Assembly (NCBI GenBank): GCA_047600805.1
Contig: JASGKG010000001.1
Coordinates: forward strand, 1,178,001-1,242,000
DNA from: JADKHC01 sp047600805
Lineage (GTDB): Bacteria; Verrucomicrobiota; Verrucomicrobiia; Opitutales; Opitutaceae
Reading direction: 5' to 3'
DNA: 64,000 nt
The notes under the pieces were generated by a model. That model had not been told where the DNA came from. It worked only from the letters and a program-made list of their open reading frames with translations, and searched no databases. Shown piece after piece: positions 6,946 through 14,906 of this stretch. Each line of letters starts with the position of its first letter. The first letter of the stretch is position 1. Made by a program: the position numbers and the translations under genes.

Positions 6946-9866
6946 ATCTCGGAACTGGTTGGTGGTCGTACCGGTTTTGAAGAGTTGGTGGAGGTGCGAC
7001 TCAAAAGTTCGTGAAGGCGTTGCTCCAGATCTTGGCTCGTAAATGGCTTTGGCAAAAAGCCGAGGAGCGGGTCTTTTGGAAAACGCTGGCGCACATCGTA
7101 CTCGCTGTAGCCGCTCATGATGAGAACGGGCACCGCAATATCCATGCGTCGCAATTCGTGGAGCGTGGACGGTCCGTCCAGCCCGGGCATGGTTAGGTCG
7201 AGCAAAATGGCGACGTATTTATCTCCTCGGGCAAGCGCGAGAGCCAGTGCTTCATAACCGTCGGAGGCAAGTGCGACTCGATGCCCGAGCCGCTCAAGAA
7301 CGCTAGCGGCCAGCTTCCGCACATGAGGTTCGTCGTCCACGACCAGGAACATGCCAGTATCGGCCAGCTGCAGATGACCTCCCGGAGGTGAGAAGGCGGC
7401 CGGACGTGAGGCAATCGGCTTGCTGCTCGGCGGAAGCAACATCCGGAATTTTGATCCTTGCCCCAGGGTGCTCTGTACGAAGAAAGCGCCTGCATGGACC
7501 CGCACGATGCCCAAAACCGCCGCTAGGCCTAAACCGCGCCCCGTGAATTTGGTGGTGAAGAAAGGATCGAAGATGCGTGCGAGCGTCTCATCGCTCATTC
7601 CGCAACCATCGTCGGTGACTTCAAAACTGATGTAGTCGCCGGGTGGAAGATCTTGTCCGAGGCGGGCTTCGCGCAGTGTCTCGGCTGTGACCTGCATCCT
7701 CCCCGTGGATACGCCGATGCGACCGGCACCTTCTCCAAGCGCGTCGGAGGCGTTGATGACCAGGTTCATGATGACCTGTCTGATTTGGGAGACATCAACT
7801 TCGACAGGGAGAATTTCCTGAGTGAGTTTGAATTCGAGGGTCGCGTTTTTGCTGATCGAAAGTCTGAGCAACTCGACGGTATCGCTGACGATGTTGTTGA
7901 GATCCGTCGGCTCTTTGGTGGTGCGGCTGCGACCCGCGTAGGCCAGCATCTGCCGGCAAAGATCGGCGGCGCGCTGGGCTGCGGTCTCGATCTGGTTGAG
8001 CGATTCGCCAACGACGGAGCTGTCTTCACGTGCGATCGACGCATTGCCCATGATGACGGTGAGGAGATTGTTGAAATCGTGGGCGATGCCCCCCGCCAAG
8101 ACACCGAGGCTTTCCAGCTTTTGGGCCTCAAGCATTTTGGTTTGGATCTTTTGGCGCTCATCCTCGGCACGTTTGCGGAACGTGATATCTTGAAACGAGC
8201 CGTAAATGCGGATCACCCGCGATGCGTCTTTTTCGGCGCGGCCGATGGTACGAACAGAGATGTTTCGATTGTTCGCGGTGGTTAGCTCGAGTTCCACGTC
8301 GAACGACTGGGCCTCGCGGATCGCGTTTTCGAAGGCGCTTTGAATCGCCTGTTGAGCGGCTCCCCGGTAGAAGCCATACAGTTGCTGCAGCGTGGGCGAA
8401 CCAGCATCCGGATCTAAATCGTGAATTCGGAAGGCCTGCAGCGTCCAGTAAAGCACGCCGTTGACGACATCGTATTCCCAGCCGCCGATGTCTGCAGCGC
8501 GCTGGCTTTGTTCCAGCAGCGCCTGGCTGCGTCCCAACGCCTCTTCAATTCTTTTGCGGGCGGTCATGTCGGTCGCAGCGCCCGTCACACGGGTGGGACG
8601 GCCGCTGGAATCGCGCGCCACGACTTTACCGCGATCGAGGATCCACAACCACTGGCCGTTGCGGGCCCGAACGCGATATTCGATGCGGCCGTGGCCTTGG
8701 GAAAGCAGTCGCTCGCGAGCCTGACGAACCCGAGGCACGTCGTCCGGGAAAATTGTCGGCTCCAACGATTCGATCTTCGAGGATATTTCCTCGGCCGAGA
8801 GCCCGAGCATGACGGACCATCGTTCGCTTCGATTGACGCGGTTGTGCACGACATCCCAATCCCAAAAAGCATCCTGGCTGCCTTCGAGCACGAGGGTAAG
8901 ACGCTCTTCACCGAGCTTTAGAGCTTCGGTTTGATGCCGGAGCTTGCGCAGGAGACGAACCTGTCGCCAGTAGACAAGACCTACAAGAATCAGCAGTACG
9001 GCAGTCGGCCACCAGTATGGCCGCAGGTCGCTCCAGCGAATTTTCCGCGGTTCCAAAGGCCCAAACCATTTTTCGTAGAGGTCGTCGCGAATGCCTTGGT
9101 TTCGCAACGCGATGATCCCTGCGTCCAATTCGTAAAGCAGGCCTTCGTGGCCTTTTAGGACGGCGAAATGGTATCGGTAGTGCAAATCTTCGAGCCCAAA
9201 AGGCGCGATGCCCACATTCTTCATCCGAAGCTGAGAGATCGTGTTCTCCGCGAAAATCTTTGTTGCCAGAACGAAGTCTGCCTCGCCGGCCTCAAGCTTT
9301 TTGAGGCATTCCTCAGTCGTCGCACACGCGAGATATTTACTGCCGAAGCCCCGCTTTTTGGCGTATTCCTCGGAATAGCCTAAAGGGGCGGTGGCCATTC
9401 GTTTTGATTTCAGATCGGCGGGTGTTTGTATCGATTTGTCGTCTTTGCGAATAAACACCGAACCGGGCAGCGTGAGATGTGCGGTGGAGAAATCAGCGTA
9501 CTGCGCGCGCTCTGGCGTGAACACCATGTTGCTGATGATATCGATATTGCCCGCTTTGAAGTCCTCCAGCAATTCGGTCCATGGACGATAATCAAGGGTT
9601 ATCTCCAATTTGCGCTCTCGCGCAACCTCGCGAATGAGATCCACGAGGTAACCTTCGGGTTCGCCCTGTTCGTTTGAGTGGGAAAGCGGGCTCTTGCCGA
9701 CTTCGACACCGACTTTAAGTACTTTCTTGTCGTACTCCGCGGCGACGGGACGGACCGACAAGGCGACGCAAAAGAAAAGGGTGAGGCATTCTACAACCTT
9801 CCGACAAAGACGCGTCGAGGGCGCAGGCAGCTGACGCAGGAGCAGAGTTGAATGCGAATTAATCAC
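6942..9866 (-). CDS. Hybrid sensor histidine kinase with periplasmic SBP_bac_3 domain, two PAS domains and a receiver
   Basis: The 974-residue protein has an N-terminal hydrophobic signal or anchor (about residues 25-42). It is followed by a family-3 solute-binding domain (about 48-270; begins KVLKVGVEVGKSPL and contains GNIDIISNMVFTPERA) and a transmembrane helix (about 285-303). Two PAS/PAC domains follow (about 320-440 and 450-565), then a HisKA domain with the phosphoacceptor His596 in LAGGIAHDFNN. An HATPase domain contains NLVINASDAL and GRGLGLAAVLG. A C-terminal receiver domain has Asp890 in LLDLTMPGLDG. No DNA-binding output domain is present, so a partner is needed. The start is a GTG at 9866. 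It is divergent from the AraC gene of the corrinoid operon with a 135-bp gap. Confidence 0.9.
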   Translation of the reverse strand: MINSHSTLLLRQLPAPSTRLCRKVVECLTLFFCVALSVRPVAAEYDKKVLKVGVEVGKSPLSHSNEQGEPEGYLVDLIREVARERKLEITLDYRPWTELLEDFKAGNIDIISNMVFTPERAQYADFSTAHLTLPGSVFIRKDDKSIQTPADLKSKRMATAPLGYSEEYAKKRGFGSKYLACATTEECLKKLEAGEADFVLATKIFAENTISQLRMKNVGIAPFGLEDLHYRYHFAVLKGHEGLLYELDAGIIALRNQGIRDDLYEKWFGPLEPRKIRWSDLRPYWWPTAVLLILVGLVYWRQVRLLRKLRHQTEALKLGEERLTLVLEGSQDAFWDWDVVHNRVNRSERWSVMLGLSAEEISSKIESLEPTIFPDDVPRVRQARERLLSQGHGRIEYRVRARNGQWLWILDRGKVVARDSSGRPTRVTGAATDMTARKRIEEALGRSQALLEQSQRAADIGGWEYDVVNGVLYWTLQAFRIHDLDPDAGSPTLQQLYGFYRGAAQQAIQSAFENAIREAQSFDVELELTTANNRNISVRTIGRAEKDASRVIRIYGSFQDITFRKRAEDERQKIQTKMLEAQKLESLGVLAGGIAHDFNNLLTVIMGNASIAREDSSVVGESLNQIETAAQRAADLCRQMLAYAGRSRTTKEPTDLNNIVSDTVELLRLSISKNATLEFKLTQEILPVEVDVSQIRQVIMNLVINASDALGEGAGRIGVSTGRMQVTAETLREARLGQDLPPGDYISFEVTDDGCGMSDETLARIFDPFFTTKFTGRGLGLAAVLGIVRVHAGAFFVQSTLGQGSKFRMLLPPSSKPIASRPAAFSPPGGHLQLADTGMFLVVDDEPHVRKLAASVLERLGHRVALASDGYEALALALARGDKYVAILLDLTMPGLDGPSTLHELRRMDIAVPVLIMSGYSEYDVRQRFPKDPLLGFLPKPFTSQDLEQRLHELLSRTSTNSSKPVRPPTSSEI

Positions 9867-10001
9867 CAGATCCGCTTGAGAGGTAACGCAAAGCGCTCCG
9901 GCGAAGCCAGCCTAAAGCCAGTAGGGTGGTTCGCTCAAGGGAGTCGATGTGTTCCAGCATTTTTCTGGTCCGCGGTTCAGGAAACTGTTGAATGAGCGCG
10001 C

Positions 10002-10736
10002 TTGAATTCTGGCCCCAACGATTACCCGTCAGTCACAGTCGACCCGGAACGTCCCTTCGACAGTATTCGTGAACTATATCTGTATCGCGAACCGGAATTG
10101 ATCGGCGCGATGCTGCGTGGCGATCGTTGCTCAGCTCGCAAAATCATCAACCACATCTTGGTACACATCTACAGCGTGGGCGAAATTCGCCTCGAACTCC
10201 TGAAAGGTCTGCTGCTGGAACTCGTCGTGATGATGGCACGAGCCACGGTGGAGGCCGGCGTCGAGCAGGCTGACGTCTTGGGCATGCATTTTCGGCATCT
10301 GACTGAACTCGCGGAATTGCGAGATGACGAGGAGCTGGCCGATTGGTTGAAACGAAGCTTTGAGCGGATCTTCACTGCGTTGGAGCAACAGGAAAAAACC
10401 GATTCCCCGCCGCGTGTGGCTCGGGCGTTGGCCTACATGCGCGATCACCTCGACCGTGAAATTACACGGGAGGAAGTCGCGCAGCACGCGGGGATCTCGC
10501 CGGGGCATTTCTCGCATTTGCTGCGGGCTCGCACCGGGCGGTCGTTCACTGAGTTGCTACGGTCATTTCGCATCGAGGCGGCTTGCGGACTGTTAAGAAC
10601 CACGGATCGAACGCTGGCCGAAATCGCGGCGGCTTGTGGTTTTTGTGACCAGAGTTATTTCACAAATGTGTTTCGCGACCAAAAACAAACCACACCGCGG
10701 CTGTACCGTGAGTCCGTGCGAGCGAACGCCACGTAA
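10002..10736 (+). CDS. AraC-family transcriptional regulator of the corrinoid operon
   Basis: This 244-residue protein has a helical N-terminal sensing region (residues about 20-130, no cupin motif seen) and a C-terminal AraC-type double helix-turn-helix: ITREEVAQHAGISPGHFSHL, then LAEIAAACGFCDQSYFTNVF. The reading frame is closed by a TGA at 9993, so translation must begin at the TTG at 10002 or further downstream; no in-frame ATG is near. It is the first gene of a run in which the DUF1638 gene begins 11 bp after its stop, so it probably controls that operon. The inducer cannot be read from the sequence. Similar regulators often accompany corrinoid methyltransferase clusters. Confidence 0.85.
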   Translation: MNSGPNDYPSVTVDPERPFDSIRELYLYREPELIGAMLRGDRCSARKIINHILVHIYSVGEIRLELLKGLLLELVVMMARATVEAGVEQADVLGMHFRHLTELAELRDDEELADWLKRSFERIFTALEQQEKTDSPPRVARALAYMRDHLDREITREEVAQHAGISPGHFSHLLRARTGRSFTELLRSFRIEAACGLLRTTDRTLAEIAAACGFCDQSYFTNVFRDQKQTTPRLYRESVRANAT

Positions 10737-10747
10737 ACACTTGGAAC

Positions 10748-11494
10748 ATGGCAACCGAATACACCAATAAAATCCCGCCAAGATTGGCGCTCATTGCTTG
10801 TTCGGTTTTTGAGGATGAGATCGCGCTCCACGCAAAAGGCGCCGATCACATCGTTGTACGCGTCGATTTTGATATTGGCCTGCACGACCGACCCAACGTG
10901 ATGCGTGCCAAATTACAGGAAGCCATTTTCGCTTTGGACGATCGAAATGACATCGAGGCGGTTATTCTTTTGTATGGGTTGTGCGGTCGAGGAACCTCTG
11001 GCCTTCGCGCAGGCCGCCACAAGCTGGTGATCGCTCGTGCGCATGATTGCATGGCGCTGTTTTTGGGAAGTAAGGAACGGTTCGCGGAAAAGCAAGCGGC
11101 GTGTCCGAACTGTTATTTTTATACGCCGGGATGGAATCGTGCGCGCCGCGTTCCAGGTCCAGAACGACTGGTTGCGCTTCGCGAAGAACTGGCGAAGCGT
11201 TTTGATCCGGAAGAAGTGGATTTCCTCGTCGAGAGCGAACGCGCGCTTTGGGCGGCTCATGGTCATGCCGTGTACCTCGCTCTCGGAACTGCCAACGCGC
11301 AGTCCGAAGAGGCGTACGCCAGAAAATGCGCTGAGGGACTAGGTTGGTCTTTCGAAGCCATTGCAGGCGACGCCACGTTGCTGAAAGACCTGCTGTGGGG
11401 TCGCTGGGACGAGGTGCGCTTTCAGGTCGTGGCTCCTGGCGCGACGCTGCAGCATTCAGTGGATCAAGCGATCTTCAAGACCAGTGAGCATTGA
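10748..11494 (+). CDS. DUF1638-domain protein associated with corrinoid methyl transfer
   Basis: The 248-residue soluble protein shows the pattern I associate with DUF1638: a central ILLYGLCGRGTSGL segment, then VIARAHDCMALFLGS and a CPNCYFYTPGW segment, with conserved Cys and His residues that could bind a metal. DUF1638 proteins are recurrent neighbours of corrinoid proteins and their activators in methylotrophic and betaine- or methylamine-demethylating clusters; their biochemical role is not established to my knowledge. Here the gene lies 11 bp after the AraC gene and 6 bp before the activator gene, which matches that known association. No signal peptide or membrane segment is seen. Confidence 0.8.
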   Translation: MATEYTNKIPPRLALIACSVFEDEIALHAKGADHIVVRVDFDIGLHDRPNVMRAKLQEAIFALDDRNDIEAVILLYGLCGRGTSGLRAGRHKLVIARAHDCMALFLGSKERFAEKQAACPNCYFYTPGWNRARRVPGPERLVALREELAKRFDPEEVDFLVESERALWAAHGHAVYLALGTANAQSEEAYARKCAEGLGWSFEAIAGDATLLKDLLWGRWDEVRFQVVAPGATLQHSVDQAIFKTSEH

Positions 11495-11500
11495 GCGACG

Positions 11501-13126
11501 ATGATTGTCATACGCGATGCAAACGGCGCGATAGAGCGCAAAATAGCGGTGACGAGAGGTTCGTCCCGCTTGCTTTCCGATGTCTTGGCTGAAAATGGCT
11601 ACCCGCTCAACACCCGCTGCGGAAAACGAGGCTGGTGTCGTGGCTGCACCGTGGAACTCGCCGAAGGGCGCCCGGGCGTCGGCGAACGAAAAGCTGAAAT
11701 CAAATCGTGCGGCACGACTGTTCAATCAGATACGGAACTGGTTATTCGAGTGCCGGCGCACGCCCGTTTGGAAGCAGAGCCGCAGGTAGGCGACACTTTT
11801 GCTGTGAACACGCCGGTGGCGCTGCAGCCATTGTGGAACGCGGAACCTGGTGTGGCCGACACCGCTTTCGCAGTCGATATCGGCACTACGACTGTCGCGG
11901 TGGCGGTCTTGGACCTTGTAAGCGGATCGGTTTTATCCCGTGCAGGTGATTTCAATGCGCAAATCCGCTACGGCGATAACGTGATTACGCGGATTGTCGC
12001 AGCGGGCTCGGCGAGCAAGCGACGTGAGATGCAACGGGCGATTGTGAACGAAACAATTGCGCCTCTGCTGGCTCAGGCCTGTGGCGAGGCAGGGCGGAGC
12101 TTGGAGCGTGTCGTTGGAGGAACCGTCGCGGGAAATACCACGATGCTCCATATCTTGTGTGGTGAGGATCCCACCAGTCTGGGCAGCGTGCCATTTACGC
12201 CGCGCTTCCTGGAGCACCGTACACTCACGGCGAAGCAGCTCGGACTTGAAGTACAGCTCGATCGCTCTCGCCTTGGCGAGGCAACGCCGGTCGTTGTGCT
12301 GCCTGGTTTCTCGGCGTATGTCGGAGCCGATTTGGCGGCTGGCGTCTATGCCAACGGTATGATGTGCGACGCCACCCCGAGCCTTTTGGTCGATATCGGC
12401 ACGAACGGCGAAATCGTCCTACAGGCGAATGGAAAACTTTGGGGGTGTGCGACGGCCGCCGGGCCGGCGTTTGAGGGCGCCGGACTCTTGGCGGGCACGC
12501 GTGCGCAATCCGGGGCGATTTCGCATGTAATGATTTTTGCGGATCGTGAAGCGAGATTGGAGTTCGAGACCATCGCGGGAACTGCACCTGAAAATGCGCC
12601 CGGACTCTGCGGAACGGCCTACATCGACTTTTTGGCGGCGGGCCGAAACGCAGGCATCCTTACAAGTGCGGGACGCTTCGAAAAGGCGCGCACCGAAAAT
12701 CTTTTTGCGAGTCGTTTTGTTCAAAACGAACGCGGGCGCTGCCTCAATCTGGTCGGGCGGATTTGTATCAGCGAAGCGGATATCGCAGCTTTGCTCCAGG
12801 CGAAGGCGGCGATAGGGGCGGGGATTGAGACGCTGCTAAAAAGCGCAGGTTTGGTCCCGAGCGACGTGGGCACGCTGTACCTAGCGGGTGGATTTGGTAT
12901 GTTTATAGACGTGGCTCACGCGATCGCCATCGGATTGCTGCCGGGATTTTCCCGCGAGCAGGTCAAAGTCGTGGGGAATACCTCGCTCGCCGGCGCTGTC
13001 CTGAGCGCGCTCGATCAGCGAGCCTTGTCGGATATGGAGGGATGGCGAAACATAGTTCAAATTGTGGAGCTGAACACGTGCGAGGGCTTCGAGAACTGCT
13101 ACTTGGATCATTTGGCGCTGCCCTGA
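11501..13126 (+). CDS. Reductive activator of corrinoid proteins (ASKHA/DUF4445 with N-terminal [2Fe-2S] ferredoxin)
   Basis: The 541-residue protein has an N-terminal plant-type ferredoxin domain whose cluster ligands are visible as Cys40, Cys46 and Cys49 (C-x5-C-x2-C) plus Cys70. A linker follows, then an ASKHA ATPase core with the phosphate-1 motif FAVDIGTTTVAVAV near residue 125 and later VDIGTNGEIVLQ and LAGGFGMFIDVAHA. This is the architecture of RACo-type activators, which use ATP to drive one-electron reduction of inactive Co(II) corrinoid to Co(I). It differs from archaeal RamA, which carries C-terminal [4Fe-4S] ferredoxin clusters. It lies between the DUF1638 gene and the corrinoid protein it presumably serves. 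Confidence 0.9.
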   Translation: MIVIRDANGAIERKIAVTRGSSRLLSDVLAENGYPLNTRCGKRGWCRGCTVELAEGRPGVGERKAEIKSCGTTVQSDTELVIRVPAHARLEAEPQVGDTFAVNTPVALQPLWNAEPGVADTAFAVDIGTTTVAVAVLDLVSGSVLSRAGDFNAQIRYGDNVITRIVAAGSASKRREMQRAIVNETIAPLLAQACGEAGRSLERVVGGTVAGNTTMLHILCGEDPTSLGSVPFTPRFLEHRTLTAKQLGLEVQLDRSRLGEATPVVVLPGFSAYVGADLAAGVYANGMMCDATPSLLVDIGTNGEIVLQANGKLWGCATAAGPAFEGAGLLAGTRAQSGAISHVMIFADREARLEFETIAGTAPENAPGLCGTAYIDFLAAGRNAGILTSAGRFEKARTENLFASRFVQNERGRCLNLVGRICISEADIAALLQAKAAIGAGIETLLKSAGLVPSDVGTLYLAGGFGMFIDVAHAIAIGLLPGFSREQVKVVGNTSLAGAVLSALDQRALSDMEGWRNIVQIVELNTCEGFENCYLDHLALP

Positions 13127-13207
13127 GCTACGCACGTTTTCACAAAAATATCTGCTAAGAGCACAAGAATTTTCCCCGCCCATTTCGGTAGGATGTAGCT
13201 CATACCC

Positions 13208-13843
13208 ATGAGCAACTTCCAACCCCTGAGTGACGCCGTTCAAAGCGGCAAACGCAACGATGCCAAGCAGCACACCCAAGCGCTGCTTCAAGCTGGCGAA
13301 AAGCCTCTCGATATTGTCGAAAAGGGCTTGGTCCCTGGCATGAGCGCCATAGGCGAGAAGTTTAAGAATAACGAAGTTTTCGTTCCTGAAATGCTAATCG
13401 CGGCCCGGGCGATGAAGGAGTGCATGACGATTCTCGAGCCGTTGCTGGCGCAAGCCGGCATCAAGCCGAAGTACACCGTCGTGATTGGCACCGTCCAAGG
13501 GGATCTACACGATATCGGCAAAAACCTTGTGGCGATGATGCTCAAGGGCGCCAATTTCAACGTTGTGGATTTGGGAACCAATGTAGCTCCCCAAAAGTTC
13601 ATTGACGCCGCGAAATCGAGCGGCGCGCAAGTGATTGCCCTTTCCGCTTTGCTCACCACGACCATGCCGGCCATGAAGACGACGATCGATGCCGTGCGAG
13701 CAACCGGTCTCGCCGTAAAGATCATGATTGGCGGCGCTCCCGTCACTCAGGACTACGCCAACGAGATTGGTGCCGAAGGCTACAGCTTGGATGCGGCGAG
13801 CGCGGTCGACGTTGCTCTACGGCTCGTTGGGGAGAAAAAGTAA
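13208..13843 (+). CDS. Corrinoid-binding methyl-carrier protein (MtaC/MttC-like)
   Basis: This 211-residue protein matches methyltransferase corrinoid proteins. A helical cap domain (about residues 1-85) contains NNEVFVPEMLIAARAM. It is followed by a Rossmann-type B12-binding domain with the axial-histidine motif GTVQGDLHDIGKN, in which Asp99, His101 and Gly104 form D-x-H-x-x-G. LSALLTTTMPAMK and MIGGAPVTQDYANEIGAEGY complete the lower-ligand pocket. It carries a methyl group on cobalt between a substrate methyltransferase and an acceptor methyltransferase. An 81-bp gap separates it from the activator gene, and the methyltransferase gene starts 8 bp after its stop. The methyl donor is unknown. 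Confidence 0.92.
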   Translation: MSNFQPLSDAVQSGKRNDAKQHTQALLQAGEKPLDIVEKGLVPGMSAIGEKFKNNEVFVPEMLIAARAMKECMTILEPLLAQAGIKPKYTVVIGTVQGDLHDIGKNLVAMMLKGANFNVVDLGTNVAPQKFIDAAKSSGAQVIALSALLTTTMPAMKTTIDAVRATGLAVKIMIGGAPVTQDYANEIGAEGYSLDAASAVDVALRLVGEKK

Positions 13844-13851
13844 GGAATTCC

Positions 13852-14889
13852 GTGGATCGCAAATTTTACCTGGAGCTGGCGGCATCCGGTCTGCGGATGC
13901 CGATCGGCACCCATCTGGTGCTTCACCGCTACACGAATGCCGACGAGATCGTGCTTGATGGCGAAAAACTGGGCGGAGTGCTGATCGAAACCGCACAGCG
14001 CTTCAAAACACCGCTGGCGGTTCCGCTGATGGATCTGACACTCGAAAAAGAAGCGCTCCTGCTTCAACTCGGGGTGCCGGCGTCCGAGGTGAGCCAGTTT
14101 CATTGTCACGAACCGGTTGAAACACCCAATGCCGTCAAGCTGACGCGACGGATGGAGGCCGCATGTCGGGCGATCGAGCATGTGGCCAAAACTTCGGATC
14201 TCGTGCCGATGGGTATGTCAATCGGCCCATTTTCGCTGATGACGAAGTTGCTCGCGGATCCGATCACCCCGGTTTTCCTGGCCGGAACAGGGGCGACTGC
14301 GGCTGAAGAGCCGGACATCGCTTTGGTCGAGGCTGCGCTTGCGGCAGGAGAGAAAGTCATCAGCGCCTATCTCGAAGCGCAGATCGCGGCGGGTGCGAAG
14401 GCGATCATCGTGTGCGAACCGGCGGCAAACCTGGTATACTTTTCCCCGAAGCAGCTGGAACAGGACTTTGCCGTTTTCGACAGGTTAGTGATGGCGCCGA
14501 TGCTGCGCATATCGAATCTGCTGCACGCTCGCGGCGTCGACTTGATATTTCACGATTGTGGCGAGCTGACCGACGAAATGGTAAAGCGATTCGCGCTGCT
14601 CGGCGCGGCAATGATTAGCCTAGGAAGTTCGCGCAAACTTTGGGAAGACGCAGCACTGATACCGAAGAACGTCGTTCTCTATGGGAACCTGCCGACGAAA
14701 CGGTTTTACGCATCGCAATTGTCCGTCCGGGAAGTCGAAAGCATGGCGAGCGAACTGGTCGCAAAAATGCGTTCGGCAGGGCATCCATTCATCCTGGGGA
14801 GTGAATGCGACGTGCTGAGCGTCGCCGGTAGCGAACAAGAGATTATCGGCAAAGTAGACGCCTTTATGAGCTGCGGGTGCCGCGGCTGA
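13852..14889 (+). CDS. MtaA/CmuA-type (URO-D fold) zinc methyltransferase
   Basis: The 345-residue protein has the uroporphyrinogen-decarboxylase fold of cobamide-dependent methyltransferases. The zinc-site motif H-x-C is present as His234-Asp235-Cys236 in LIFHDCGE, and the third ligand is Cys319 in ILGSECDVLS, the pattern of MtaA/MtbA rather than of true uroporphyrinogen decarboxylase. Such enzymes transfer methyl between a corrinoid protein and a thiol or folate acceptor, or in some O-demethylases from a methoxyl substrate. Translation begins at a GTG (13852), 8 bp after the corrinoid gene. As the only methyltransferase in the operon it could be MT2, or serve as the substrate-side enzyme. 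Confidence 0.88.
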   Translation: MDRKFYLELAASGLRMPIGTHLVLHRYTNADEIVLDGEKLGGVLIETAQRFKTPLAVPLMDLTLEKEALLLQLGVPASEVSQFHCHEPVETPNAVKLTRRMEAACRAIEHVAKTSDLVPMGMSIGPFSLMTKLLADPITPVFLAGTGATAAEEPDIALVEAALAAGEKVISAYLEAQIAAGAKAIIVCEPAANLVYFSPKQLEQDFAVFDRLVMAPMLRISNLLHARGVDLIFHDCGELTDEMVKRFALLGAAMISLGSSRKLWEDAALIPKNVVLYGNLPTKRFYASQLSVREVESMASELVAKMRSAGHPFILGSECDVLSVAGSEQEIIGKVDAFMSCGCRG

Positions 14890-14906
14890 AGGCTCTCGGC
14901 TTCAAA

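Noticed and set aside
14886..14903. Small hairpin between the convergent methyltransferase and S9 genes
   Set aside because: The stem is only 4-5 bp and there is no T-run; not convincing as a terminator.
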